In this document: piece after piece, positions 37,240 through 48,799 of the stretch | Numbering within the stretch: the first letter of the stretch is position 1 | How the letters are laid out: each line of letters opens with the position of its first letter | Assembly (NCBI GenBank): GCA_019722365.1 | Contig: JADFUC010000849.1 | Location: forward strand, 62,001 to 126,000 | DNA length: 64,000 nt | Direction of reading: 5' to 3' | DNA from: Lithospermum erythrorhizon | Taxonomy: Eukaryota > Streptophyta > Magnoliopsida > Boraginales > Boraginaceae | Notes under the pieces: model-generated | Told to the model about the DNA's origin: nothing | What the model saw: only the letters and a program-made list of their open reading frames with translations | The model's database searches: none | Translations under genes and position numbers: made by a program

Positions 37240-37765
37240 CGGCCCAAGCAGGTGTTCTATGGTGGCGTATGTTCCCGGAAAGACTCAAAAGCCTTTGACG
37301 TTATTGATTTAAGAGGCGTATGTCTGCTTGAAAGAACCAAGGATCTTTGAAAGCGACCAAGGGCGTGTATGTCAATGAAGGCGGATGCCTCGTATCTTTG
37401 AGCAGATGTTCTAAAGGGCCGATAGTGTCAGCGAAAGCGTATGCACCACATATAATAAGAGGATGTTCGAAATGACTTACATCCAACGAAAGGCGGATGC
37501 CTCTATATAATGAACGAATGTTCTAAAAGAGGTATGTCCAACAAAAGGCGGATGCTTCAATATATTGAACAGATGTTCTAAACGACGTATGTCTAACGAA
37601 ATGCGGATGCCTCTATATACTGAATGGATGTTCTCAAGGACGTATGTCCAAAGAAGTGTGGATGCCTCTATATATTGAACGGATGTTCTAAATGATGTAT
37701 GTCCAATGAAAGACGAAATGCATTTATATACTGAACGGATGTTCTAAGAAAGGGAATACTCGATC
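37240..37765. repeat. 55-bp tandem repeat, eight to nine units
   Basis: The phrase GGATGTTCTAAA recurs at about 37404, 37461, 37516, 37571, 37626, 37681 and 37737 (mostly exactly 55-bp steps), with diverged units to the left at 37341 and before. Each unit also contains GGATGCCTCTATATA and GTATGTCCAA. The very regular period suggests recent amplification compared with the other arrays. Confidence 0.9.
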
Positions 37766-38351
37766 GGTCCCTGGTATGCGTTCGCCGTGAAGCATAGCAA
37801 CCCCAGACGAGTGAGTTATTCTGGAATAATTTGAAGCCAGCCATTCGGCGCATCAATGCATATCATATACTGTAGTGTGAGCTTGCTTAATAATGGTGAG
37901 AGAGGACATTGACATGTCACGCGAGTAGAATGTAATTATTTCATTTAACTATCATGTAGTTTGTGGATATCGATATATGATAATTTCAGGTTGCATTCGA
38001 AACGGATCTTATAGAGAGTCCAAGGTTGTAGAATGTAGAGAGCTAAAGCCATGGATATGGTCTTGGCCAACTCTAACATCTCGTAATAAAACCACTAATT
38101 ACTTCGTTTGTAATGCTTAGTATAGTAACACATATCCCACATCTAAAGATTGGGAGCTCTCAGATCTATTCTCTTCCGATAAATAGAGTCGTACCTTCTC
38201 TAGGGGATTTGGATTGAAAAAAACTTAAAGACTTTATATATATTTATATATTAAAAGCCTTAGAAAATATTATCTTGAAACCTTATCCCGTAGTACCATT
38301 CGGCTTTCTTTCTGAAAGTCGGGTTACTGCCATCACTTAATATTATAATCC
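37766..38351. other. Non-coding sequence between tandem arrays
   Basis: No supported ORF or element boundary. It includes a short AT-rich run near 38235 ('tatatatatttatatatt'). Confidence 0.35.
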
Positions 38352-38447
38352 CCCAATGACATATTACATGTTGTCGGATCACATATTTACCTATCATCGG
38401 ATGGCATATTTACATATCATCGGATGACATATTCACTTATCATCGGA
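38352..38447. repeat. 23-bp tandem repeat, four units
   Basis: CATCGGATGACATATTNAC units with CGGAT starting at 38375, 38398 and 38421 and a partial unit at 38444; exact 23-bp step. Confidence 0.85.
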
Positions 38448-38810
38448 ACTCTTGAAATCACCATCGATAGACTTGACACTGGCACTTGGGTATATCATAT
38501 TAAGTAGGTCGTTGGTTGTCATCGCGGTTGAAAAAGTAACATCGTCGTAACAAAAGATATCCTGACTACTGACGATTGATCATTTATCGAGAGAGTCATG
38601 TGAATTTACCTTATCGCCCGGTCTCCTACTTTATTCCTAACTTAGGCATCGGAGGCCTTCCGTGGCGCATCTCTCGGTTGGGTTTGCGGGTTGTAGTTGG
38701 AAGACCTGTCCCGGGGAAGTTGAAAGACCAGGCGCCTACAATTGCTGGATTGCGGCCGATAAGTGTCGGAGGGCTTTTTGATTTCTTTGAGTAATCTGTG
38801 GCAGATTTTT
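38448..38810 (+). repeat. Probable LTR/R-region remnant
   Basis: Contains ATTCCTAACTTAGGCATCGG followed by AGG at 38634-38656. Phrases of this sort ('ct.acttaggcatcggagg') are common at the U5 start of plant gypsy LTRs. No partner LTR was found in the window, so it is a fragment or solo remnant. A 72-codon ORF (38576-38794) over it is probably fortuitous. Confidence 0.35.
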
Positions 38811-41165
38811 TCTTATCGACAATTAACTAAGGATATTTTACACTAATTTCAAAATAAATAAATAAGAAAGTTATCAAGATTATGAGAAACCAATTATTTT
38901 ATTTTTCCCTCTGGATTAATTAATCTTAATGCGTGTTTACCATAATTAAAGCCAACCAATCTCTTTTCCCAATTTATTCTGGTCATTAAGTTGATGAAGG
39001 TCAAATCTACACTATGTGAGCCATAAGATTTAATTGCTTTGGGAGGAAGTATTAATGATAGACTAATAGACGAGTAACAGTAGTCTATATGCCAGATAGA
39101 AGATGAAGAAGTGTATGCGATTTACGTGATAAGAATAATAGAATAATGTAAAATAAGCGTATCATATTTGTAGGCCACGTTAGACTAATATATAACTTCC
39201 AAATATCTAAATATAGTCAAATCTTGAATGGGGCTTTGTAGATTATTAATAATTCTTAATAATCATGTACAATAATTTATATATAGTACTTAAATATCGA
39301 AAACATAAAGTAAAATAAATTAAAATAATACAACGTATTACGTATTATTTATTTTATATTGACAAGTCACCCAAAATGTCCAGATTTAAAATGCAACTCA
39401 ACGATTAATATCGAAAACCATTCATTCATAAAGTATTTTACCATTTGTTAAAACGTAATAGAATAATAGTAGGACAAAAGTTGCCTTTTGGCATTTGGGG
39501 ATGTGTAATGTATTACTATCTCCATTTCAAATTAATTTACTTTATTACTTTTCGAGATATAACTTTAATAATTAATTACTTCTTCTATATATTATGAAAA
39601 ATTATAATAAAATAATATTATGAAAATATTTTCGAAAACAAATCCAATGATATCAATTTTATATTTTTTTGGTTAATAAATAAAAAGTAATTTGTAATCA
39701 AAGACTTAATAGAAAATCTCAAAACGTCAAGTAATTTGAAATGGAGAGAGTATTTCATTATTTTTAGTGCAACGATTTGTGGCTTTCATGGCCGGCAACA
39801 AATGGCAAATTTTATAATCGGGCAAATTAACGGAAGAGTTAATTTGGGGATCATTTGCGCACACGATACACAATTACGGGACCATATTTGCATGTCTGTA
39901 TCATTTACGAAGATCAAACTGCAACTGACCCTCAATTTTTATAATCCATTTCGACAATTACCTCACTAGACTCGTGATAATATAATGGATGTGCAAGGTG
40001 CTTAACTAATTTCATTATTATTAAATAGGAAAAAACCTAGTCACATTCATCATATTACATTAGCAAAATAATATACCTTGCCAAGACTGCATGCATATCT
40101 TTCTTTTATTAAATATTATACTCCATTCATTTCTAAAAAATTATCCAGTTTACCTTTTCATGGTAAAAAATTAATAAACTTTACAATTTTGATTGAGAGC
40201 ACTCTCTTGATTGACATCCAAAACTTTGATTTGAATTAAAATTATCAAATTAATAATAATGTACATTGAAAATATTATATACTGATATATATTTTTTTCA
40301 AATAAATATATAACACATTAAAATTTATTTAAGTTCAAAATTGAAAAAATTCAAGTCATTAAAATTAAAATGTGACAATATTTTAGCTATGAGGAAGTAT
40401 TATTTAATTCAACTTTTGATTGATGACCATTGTATTTGGAATCGTATGAAGAATGAAGACATGGTCCAACGCTTTGGTTAAGAAACTTTCAGATTTACCT
40501 AGTAATTTTAATCTATTTAATTTCTTAATTTTCATCCTAAATTGATTTCATTCAAAACAAGAATTTAATATTCAAATTTTTTTTATTCGTAAGTATTTGG
40601 TTTATAGTATCCGACCATATAATTTTTTGTGCTTATAGTATCCGACCATATAATTTTTTTGGTAAAAAATCTTAGTTATATGAAGGATTTATTTTCTCAA
40701 AAATATATAAGAATATTTCATTCAAATAAACGACCTTAACAGATAAATTGAGATGTATACAGGATCTTAAAATATTGCTCACATTATATCAAGATGTTAA
40801 TGTATACTCCAAATAAAATAAGATAAATGTTGCTCTCAAGACCCCGCCTCTCTAAAAATATATAGGTCCAAGCGATTGACGTTTGAAATTAAGCTTGTGT
40901 GATTATTAATTATTCGTTATTTTAAAATATAAAATTTATATAATTGAATTTGATAACTATAATACTTTCATAATATTAATTTTTTAATAATATAATTAAA
41001 AAATAATTGAAAATTAAAAATTTATCTCGATAGGTAAGAAATTCAATTAGTTTGGATATGAGAATTACTACTCTTATTTAATAACGTTAACATAACCAGC
41101 ATTTTGAGAAAGTTAGAATATACCATTACTACCAAAATAAATTTATCGTTAACCAGTTCTTTATA
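38811..41165. other. AT-rich upstream region of the DLK2-like gene
   Basis: Low-GC, non-repetitive-looking sequence with no ORF of note except 39736-39969 (+, 77 codons, no motif). Contains the distal promoter of the downstream gene and a 31-bp duplication at 40602-40660. This and the gene form the largest apparently TE-poor island of the window. Confidence 0.5.
40602..40660. repeat. 31-bp tandem duplication in the DLK2-like promoter region
   Basis: TTATAGTATCCGACCATATA followed by ATTTTTT occurs twice with a 31-bp step (about 40602 and 40633). It lies about 650 bp upstream of the start codon. Confidence 0.9.
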
Positions 41166-41173
41166 TTATTGCC

Positions 41174-41180
41174 TATATAA
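41174..41180 (+). promoter_or_regulatory. TATA box of the DLK2-like gene
   Basis: TATATAA lies 99 bp before the chosen ATG, in the context GCCTATATAATCC. Transcription would start about 30 bp downstream, leaving a roughly 70-nt 5' leader that includes an adenine/cytosine-rich stretch (41193-41225). No other TATA-like element is better placed. Confidence 0.65.
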
Positions 41181-41278
41181 TCCACACCACCTAGAAGCAA
41201 AAAAGAGCACACACAAAAACTCCCTTCTCCATCTTATTTCCTCTCCAATATCATTACAAAACCAATAATAACAACCAT

Positions 41279-42619
41279 ATGGTGATGCAGAAGAATCTCT
41301 CCACAGCCATGAATGCCAAAATAATAGTCTCTGAAGGGAAGGAGACACTAATTTTGGCACATGGTTATGGTCTAGACCAGTCTGTGTGGGAGAAAGTCTT
41401 GCCAAACTTGGTTGAGAATTATCAAGTTCTCGTGTTTGATTGGAGCTTTTCAGGTGCCATAAAAGATCCAAATCTATTTGATTCTGGAAAGTACACTTCA
41501 TATGATGCTTTTGCTGATGATTTAATCACTATTATGGATGAGATGAACTTAAGTTCAACAATTTATGTTGGACACTCCATGTCTGGCATGATTGGATGCA
41601 TTGCTTCCATTAAAAGACCTGAGCTATTCAAGAAACTTGTGCTGGTTTCAGCCTCTCCTAGGTAATGTATAGTATACAACTTCTTAATGTTCTGATGATG
41701 ATGAGATACTGTTTCTTTCATTTCTTTTTAGCATTACTCAATACTCATGATGAACTTGAATAGACATAGTAGTATTCCTTCTTTATAAATAGTATTGTAT
41801 ATATAAGTGGTATAATATTTTATGAACAATTGAAATATAAGTATCATTTTAACATATTTTACTATTAAAAGGATAATTTCCACTACAACTCATACCATAA
41901 ATGATTCTCCCTTCAAGAAGTCTATCTTAATAATTAGCATCTAAAGATAATATTTTCTATAGCCAAATAGTTATAATAGAGTAATTCTTAAATTTAAGAA
42001 CAATTGATGTGTCAGAGGTCCAATCAACATCTTCCTACCATGTGAATGGAATCAATGTAAAGCTACATTTTGTCTTGTAGCAACTACTTAATTCATGTCC
42101 TTTCCGAAATTATTTTCCCCAATCATTAACTAAATATATTTTCTTTTGACATTTATTCCTTCTCAATATTAATTTACTAGATTCAAGAACTCAGAAGACT
42201 ATGAAGGTGGTTTTGAAGAATCAGATATAGAGCAACTAATTTCAAACATTGAACACAACTATGAAATCTGGAGCACAAGCTTTCCGACGGCGGTGGTGGA
42301 CGCTAATGATCCTCCTTCAATCCAGATGTTTGAAGGATGCTTGAAAAGAATGAGACCAAAAGTTGCATTAGACGTTGCAAAGGTTGTGTTTTTGAGTGAT
42401 GAAAGAAGCATTCTTGAAAAGGTTGTTACACCATGTACTATTATCCAGACCAAGAAGGACTTGGCTGTCCCAAATTGTGTCCCAAAATACATGCAAAGTA
42501 AGATAAATGCTGAATCGAGTATTGAGATCATCGATACAGAAGGCCACTTTCCTCAACTTACTGCACATGTCCAGTTTCTTGATGTTCTTGACAAAGCTAT
42601 CAATCATCAACCCATTTGA
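41279..42619 (+). CDS. DLK2: DLK2-like alpha/beta hydrolase (D14/KAI2 superfamily), two exons
   Basis: Exon 1 is 41279-41661 and exon 2 is 42181-42619, encoding 273 residues, the usual size of D14/KAI2/DLK2 proteins. The catalytic triad is Ser100 (in GHSMSG), Asp221 (in KKDLAVP) and His250 (in EGHFPQL). The oxyanion-side HGYG is at 28-31. Residues VLVFDWSFSGAIKD (50-63) and GHSMSGMIGCIASIKRP mark the DLK2 branch: KAI2 has a DNMGAG-type and D14 a DLVCAG-type loop there. The lid helices follow ASPRF (125-129). D14 and KAI2 are hormone receptors for strigolactone and karrikin/KL. DLK2 is a nucleocytoplasmic relative whose transcription is strongly induced by KAI2 signalling in Arabidopsis, with an unsettled ligand. 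The start is Met1; Met3 and Met11 are alternatives, but Met11 would cut only the variable N-terminal tail. No stops or shifts occur, in contrast to all surrounding ORFs. Confidence 0.93.
41662..42180 (+). other. Intron of the DLK2-like gene
   Basis: GTAATG donor at 41662 and TTTACTAG acceptor ending at 42180; 519 bp, AT-rich. It splits an Arg codon (AG|A, residue 128), so that ...SASPR joins FKNSEDYEGGF. The single intron after the ASPR segment matches the gene structure usual in this family. Confidence 0.9.
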
Positions 42620-43046
42620 TAGGGGAAAATGTAGGAAGAATAATTATTGTTGTCTGAGTAATAATTATTATCACGGTAGGAATCTTATTAGTCTTGTTTG
42701 ATATTATTAGATTTTCTTATTATTTACTTTGAGTTATGATTGTATAGTACATGGACAAGTGAGATTGATCAAGTTCCATTCGTATGATGTGGTGTGAAAA
42801 TTGCAGATCTATTTTATATTCTCATGCTCGATCTTGATCGACGGACATGGAATAAATTATAATGGTGATACTGCCTACATTTTGGCTGCCATGAAGAGTG
42901 TATAGTCATACATCAATATTTCACCGCATAGTCTCACAATTCGAAAAACAATCTCCACGTTACTACACATCCCGACCTCCCCTTGTCCGACCTCCCTTGT
43001 CCCCGCTTTGGACGGAACGAACCCTTTCATCGTAGATATTAGGGCA
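42620..43046 (+). other. 3' flank of the DLK2-like gene up to element C
   Basis: AT-rich after the stop codon. AATAAA at 42851 is a plausible polyadenylation signal, about 230 nt after the stop. Element C starts at 43047, so its insertion lies about 430 bp behind the gene. A short CCTCCCCTTGTCCGACCTCC duplication-like stretch at 42974-43000 precedes it. Confidence 0.5.
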
Positions 43047-44413
43047 TGTAAATAGTGGAATTTTAATTAATAAAGTTTATTTTTATGAATTAAATTTTAC
43101 TCTTTCAACTCCGATCACACGGGTTCTCGTATTCAAGGACCTCGATATTATTCTTAAAATTAGTATTTTATATTAAATAAACCTAATTTTAAACCTGTAA
43201 TGTAGTGCTTCCGAAAGATAATGAGCCTAAATTAAGAAAGTTAGTGGAATGTCGTGGTAAATAAATAAATTCATCCTAACCTAAAAACCCTATAATAGGC
43301 GCCAACTCCATTCTTGGACAATAAGTCATGTAAAATATTCGACGGTCGACTATCTCTCAAAATCAATCTACAAGATCACGATCCAATTCAAAACTAACCG
43401 ACTAATTAAAATTAGGCCCGAAAGCCTATAAATACCCCATATTTTCTAAAAAATCAAGAACAAGTCAAGGGGAGAAAAAGCTAAGGCAAAGTCAGAAAGC
43501 GCCCAAGAAAAGACGAGATACCATACCCGAAACACCTGCACTCAAGATTCAAAAGGCTAAGCATCTGTGACACCAAGAGCGTATAGCACCTAAAAAACAT
43601 CAGCGCAAGTGCATACAACTAAGTCTCCAAGAAATAAAAGTCTCCATTCCCCACCAAGCAGAAACACGCCGGCTCTTACACTACCCCAAATCCAAGAGAG
43701 GATCAAGCTTGTCAAGTCCCTACCCTACATCAACAAAGTTCGAATATACCAGAGTAAGAGCGGACCATCCCACGAGCCGACGAGGCCGAGCCCGCCTACT
43801 CAACCCTGTCAAATCAAACAAGAGGAACACGAAGTTCCCCGCTATATATCCATCATCGATACAACGAAGCCGCTATGTCCCTGGTTGTCATGAACCCAAA
43901 TTGCCTATAAGGTTCATCAAAGTCCCACCCACATATTCGCTACAAAAGCAAGCGTCAAGATCCAACTAGCCTACCCATCCAAGTCAAAAGACGCCCGCAC
44001 CACTAGCCAAATTTCACCATCCAATCAAGCTGAGAGGTCCAAGTCCCTCCGTCCACCCTATATCTCTGCTGATCCAAGTCCAAGACAACGATCAAGTCCA
44101 TATACCATTATCGATCGGGCGTCGTCAAGCACTTCCTGCTCGACCATATCTCCAAGTCAAGACCAAATACTGGCCCCATGCCCCGTCTGTGATACATGTC
44201 CAACTCCAAGCATCAAGCTCAGCTAGCCTCGAGTTCATATCAAGCCAAACCTTACTATAGACGCCAAGATACGTAGAGATAACTCTGATCGATAGTCGAT
44301 CCCCAATCCGCTTGATGCCATTCTTTGTACCGTAGCGATTTCCCCAAAGGAACTTTATCTTTCTGAGTGCATTATAAATAATAAAATCTTTCTTTCGCGA
44401 TACAAATCTTGCA
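43047..44413 (+). repeat. 5' LTR of element C
   Basis: Starts TGTAAATAGTGG and ends ATCTTGCA. It carries AAGCCTATAAATACCCC (about 43421-43437) as promoter box and AATAATAAAATCTTTCTTTC (44378) as polyadenylation-like end. Aligned along its length with 57082-58542 and inverted with 18420-19850. Confidence 0.85.
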
Positions 44414-44832
44414 ATGCCTGCTGACTATCTCTACTCCTCCGTCACCCTACTCAGAAAAACCCTTCAATATGAACACAACCGAGGTCCCAATTCCAACATA
44501 CTGTGAGCCTGTGGGCTAACGCTGGTCACTAATAAAGTACGACCAGTAATTTACATTGCCCTGTCCACATATCCCAATATGCAAAGGGGACATTGAATAC
44601 CTGGAAGGTTCAAGCACATACTCGCTAGTGGCATGTCTGCCACTATCCAGCTACGGTTCTTTACCCAACTCATCCACGGAGCAAGCTAATTCAGATAATG
44701 TGTCATGGCGACTCTCAACATCTTACATATCCGCTGGGCGACATTGTGGACGCCACCATGTAGGAAACGTATAGCCTCTTAGCCAAGACGGGCGGAAGAC
44801 ACGGCCAAACACATCCAACCGCTGGGGGAAAG

Positions 44833-44876
<44 letters not shown>

Positions 44877-45232
44877 GGGCGGAGAAGATACTGATCACGA
44901 AAGCACCGGACATAAGCTACGGCCGCCCTCGAGGACCACCCTTCCTCAAGAGTTTAATGCCTCAGTAGCGGAAGCACTGAGTCACTCGCATCCCACCACA
45001 GTTTCAAGCACGTCCCACGGGATCTCAAAGAACAAAGTGTGGAAGACTCCATTCATCTCACCGGGATGAACTATACCAAGAGCACAACTAAGTGAGCTGG
45101 TATCGGGGGCAATCAAGATACCTAAGACGAACCGACTCTATATTCCTATGTTAAAGTTCTCTACAACTCCCAAGAGATAGATAGTAGCTGAAGATGCCTT
45201 GTGGTTATCAACCCCAAAGTTCCAAATAGCTG
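44414..45232 (+). other. Leader of element C
   Basis: Untranslated stretch between LTR and gag. The first 30 bp (ATGCCTGCTGACTATCTC) aligns with the sequence next to the LTR of element B, as expected of a primer-binding region, although I could not assign the tRNA. Contains a (TC)n run. Confidence 0.5.
44835..44870. repeat. (TC)n microsatellite
   Basis: An uninterrupted TC run of about 36 bp followed by ACACAC, in the leader of element C. Pyrimidine-rich runs in plant leaders are polymorphic. Confidence 0.95.
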
Positions 45233-46250
45233 ATGGCATCAAACCCAAACAAAGACACCCACTTCCTAGAAACATTTAACAACGCTGAAACGTTTAAGAT
45301 CATATGGTTAAGCAGCCATCCGCTCGAAGGCAACGCTGCTCGGGAGCGGTACACCAAGTCGAATCGCATCTATCGACAATGGGCACGCTTGAAAACGAAG
45401 TTCCCGACCAGCTTCATCAACACTGTATGAAGGGCATGATAGAGATAATCGAAGCAAACAAAGAAGGAAGAACCGGTCAATCGATTACATCAATCGGTGG
45501 ACGAATTTAAGCCCAAATGCAAAGCATAAGCCTCGAATCCTTTTGCCATCAAGATGCATGTGTGACGAATGGACCTACATTACATCAGCGCAGGGATACT
45601 ACGTAAGAACTCTCAAGAGTTATCCACCGAGCACACGGCATGGAGTCGACCATAGCAAAGAAACAAGGCAAGCGGCGCCTAACATCGCATCACCACCCCT
45701 CATAAGGCCAGCTGCATTTAGGCAAAGAGACCAATGGAAGCATCCAAGATCGGTAGCAAGGACGCCCACACCATAACTCTCCAATCAACTAAGTTCTCTT
45801 CAAGACCAAGAGAATTGAGGGAGGATCAACTCGAGACAAAGAACGCCTCACATTGAAAAAAGAGACGCAAGCAAAGCGAATATCCCTTCTTGAACTGACA
45901 TCCCGGTTATTTGAACAACCGCTCAAAGAGAAGACCGAACTACCCGAGCCTAAGCCAGCCTCGAGAAAGCCAATGTATACGTAACCAAATCCACGCAAGT
46001 ACCATCGCACTGGGACATCCAATAAAAAGTGCTTCGCCATGAGAAGCGTCATGGACCTCGCCGCTATGAGCCATACTGCCGGAAGACAGTGTCTCCACCA
46101 ACCACATAGCTCTCACCATCCTAAGCATGCCGAAGCCAAATCGCTAGATGATTTCGTGAAAAGGAAGTTCGGAACTGTGGACGGTTGGGAGACTATCCGA
46201 GCGACTCGAAACGAGGACATGTGAGCCACGCCATACGTGACATGAGGTCA
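45233..46250 (+). pseudogene. Gag relic of element C
   Basis: Broken frames of up to 87 codons. The best piece starts MASNPNKDTHFLETFNNAE at 45233, with WLSSHPLEGNAARERYTK and RQWARLKTKFPTSFIN. Arrangement before protease assigns it to gag. The 'F...L.g.A..w......i..w..l...F' flow of gypsy capsids is only faintly visible, so the call rests mainly on order and on homology of the element with B. Confidence 0.5.
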
Positions 46251-46479
46251 AGACACCCTGCATGAGACAACTCTGGCGAGGCACCCCAACAATCGTAGAA
46301 GTTCTCAAAGCTTCACACAATCACCTTCATAGATCTAAAACATTTTAAGAAGACGGCGACTACAACGCCCGCCCATATCCTGATATCTATAATAAGATGA
46401 ATGCTAGCATGAAGGAAGAAGTTGAACATCCTACCTTCACACACTTAAGTTCAAGTAGGCATCTCAACAGTAAGACCAA

Positions 46480-46900
46480 GCAGCACTCGTGTCAGCGATA
46501 CAAGGCTTCACTACGAGGCAACGAGCAACGGGCAAGCGTATCCATCCACCCCAAAGGACAGCGAATCGGGAGACAACATCACGGGTTCCACGTGATCGAC
46601 ACCAAGGCCACTTTACAACGCATCGGCTGTTAATTCATGATCCACAAAGAAATTTATGTAAGATCCTCTACTCTACATCAAGGTCAAGTACCGCAGCTGA
46701 CGGTAATGGAAAGAACGATCAAAGCAGTATAAAGCAACCCGCTCAATTAATAAAGAGGCACACTTTGCCGATGCCAAGTTTCACAAAAGTGAAAAGACGA
46801 TTGCACTCACCACCCAACGACAAGTGTAGGCGCCCAAAGCTCCAAAATCTCCCAACAAGTGAAGAAAGAAGTCATCAAGACTAAAGGACTCATGCTACCG
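46480..46900 (+). pseudogene. Tat-type aspartic protease relic, element C
   Basis: FHVIDTKATLQRIG (about 46587-46628), then IHDPQRNLCKILYSTSRSS in a second frame, then ADGNGKNDQSSIKQPAQLIK. The order matches Tat retropepsin C-termini ('v.da...Yn.llGRpWihd...vpSt.HqcvKy...Gk'). It parallels 16179-16394 of element B. The DTG motif was not found. At least two frameshifts are needed to read it. Confidence 0.6.
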
Positions 46901-48229
46901 CTTAACCTGCTAAAAGGTAAAGATCCATGACGCCAAAGGTTTCGTGACACCGGCACAGGGACCAAAAATCGAGTACGGGACGATAAACCCTGCTATGAAT
47001 TCTGGGCCAAAGCGAAGTTACTTAATTTAATGAAAGACATAACCACGAAACAGACAACACTTAAGTCAAAGTACATTGACCGAACGATACCAAGAAGTTA
47101 CAACGCAAAGGCTACTCCATCAAGAGCCTAACCGAACTCGTGCAATATCTCAAGGCCGCACCGCATGTCAGCGATTAAGTGGTACCAACTACTACATAAC
47201 CGAGGCCCACTGGTGGCTATGCACTATCCCGAAGTTAAGAACACTAAGAGTGTATCTCGGTGATCGGGGGCACCTAACGACGCAAAAGCGACGCCAAAGC
47301 AGAGATCCGTCTTCCAAAGGTCGGGGCAAATGCCGTTAATCCAACCTAAGGTGTATCCGCCTTCCAAAGACTGTGAGAAATCAAAACACATGGCACGGGC
47401 AACCACCCTACCATCTAGTGCAATTGCATGCACTCCATGTGAACTGTAGGCGCCTCAAGACTCGTGGGAACCTTAAGAGTAGCTGCCGCTTCTTCATTTC
47501 TCGAATATAGCCGGTGATCTAAGTCCCAAATGAACTATCAAGAGCCCCCACAACCTTCTCGTAATCCTTGAAAGCCGAATTACGCACTGCGATCCCACAA
47601 AAAGAAGAGAACGCCGAACAAATCATAGATTCGGGGTACGACCGATACATATACCTAAGAGACGCCGCTGAGAACGACACGGAAAACCCCGATCCGGGGC
47701 CTAAAGAATGTTTCAAAGACATTCGTACAACATCCGACAAGTTGGTATACCGGTACATCTAATGAGTACCCATGGAACGAAAGTGCCTCCCGCCAAAGAT
47801 CGAAAGAACTCTCAGAAGTCTCCAAAAGTTCAAAGCGGAGTTCGTGCATGTCAAATTCAAGTAAAGAAAGACTCTCAAGAGAAAATATTCGTACGCACAA
47901 GGGCTAGTATAAGAAACATTATGGGAAAACGATGGAAAGTTGGGGACCTAGTATGCCACAACGGCTGCTAACATTGAGGTTATTCCTGGATAAGCCAATA
48001 TACCAGTATATCTCTCTAATGTACTCTCGGTGGGAAGCGAATGCCGCCCAATCAAGAACAAGAGTACCTAAAAGGTAGTCCGCCTAAAGCATCCGCTTTT
48101 CAGCAAGGCCATGAATGTCATCACAACAACGCAGTAAAGATCTTGAGAAGAAAAGAAGTGAGAGGCGACCCAAATATAGTCGACCCTCAAAATATTGCTA
48201 CCGATAGACAAACAAGATACCTCCTAAGC
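46901..48229 (+). pseudogene. Protease-to-RT linker relic, element C
   Basis: KPCYEFWAKAKLLNLMK (near 46990) parallels the 'kAyeLL.kAGfdp' linker of Tat elements, and RASIRNIMGKRWKVGD (47905-47955) resembles the repeated 'SVFdRlG...R.rkSVFdRLg' linker. Small ORFs at 47568-47762 and 47708-47971 overlap in two frames. No RT motif (YxDD) follows before the minisatellite. Confidence 0.4.
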
Positions 48230-48500
48230 ACGAGGATAAACTGCCCACCAACCTCCTGGATAAGAGGATAAACTATCTACCCCAACTCCTGAACACGAGT
48301 ATAAACTGTCCAACCCTCTCGGGTACGAGGTTAAATTACTTAGAGAACTCCTGAAGACAAGTATAAACTATCGAACCCTCTCGGGTACGATGTTAAACTA
48401 CCTGTGAGAACTCCCGACACAGTATAAATTGTACAACCCTCAGTACGAGATTAAATTACCTGTAGAACTCCCAAGTACGAGTATAACCCGCCCACCGCTT
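48230..48500. repeat. ~62-bp minisatellite, element C copy
   Basis: The phrase AGTATAAACT recurs at about 48299, 48361, 48422 and 48481 (62, 61 and 59 bp), alternating with GGGTACGAGGTTAAA, so each unit has two ~31-bp halves. Two half-units precede at 48232 and 48261. Same repeat as 14690-15000 in reverse. Confidence 0.8.
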
Positions 48501-48799
48501 CCCTGACATGAGCTTAAAAGATCAAACTTCCTCTTACTGAACTATCGCCACTCATCCCTATTGGCGCGAGTAACTCGCAGCCCCAAGTCTATCCATAATC
48601 TTGAATATATTTCCATGTTGTTTCAAAGAAAAGACGTAGCGTAAGCCTATATCAATGAATAAGTGCATTTATTTGTAAGCATTTAATCAAAAGAAGCAAT
48701 AAACAATCAAGATCAAAACTGCATCTCAACAAAGGAGAAGTCCGCCACAAATGGAGAAATAGACAAAATAAAAATAAGTATCGGGTAAAATACTACTAA

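Noticed and set aside
41166..41501. 111-codon minus-strand ORF over the DLK2-like start
   Set aside because: Antisense to the promoter and exon 1; no motif.
42259..42610. Two minus-strand ORFs (90 and 80 codons) over exon 2 of the DLK2-like gene
   Set aside because: Antisense shadows of a well-supported exon.
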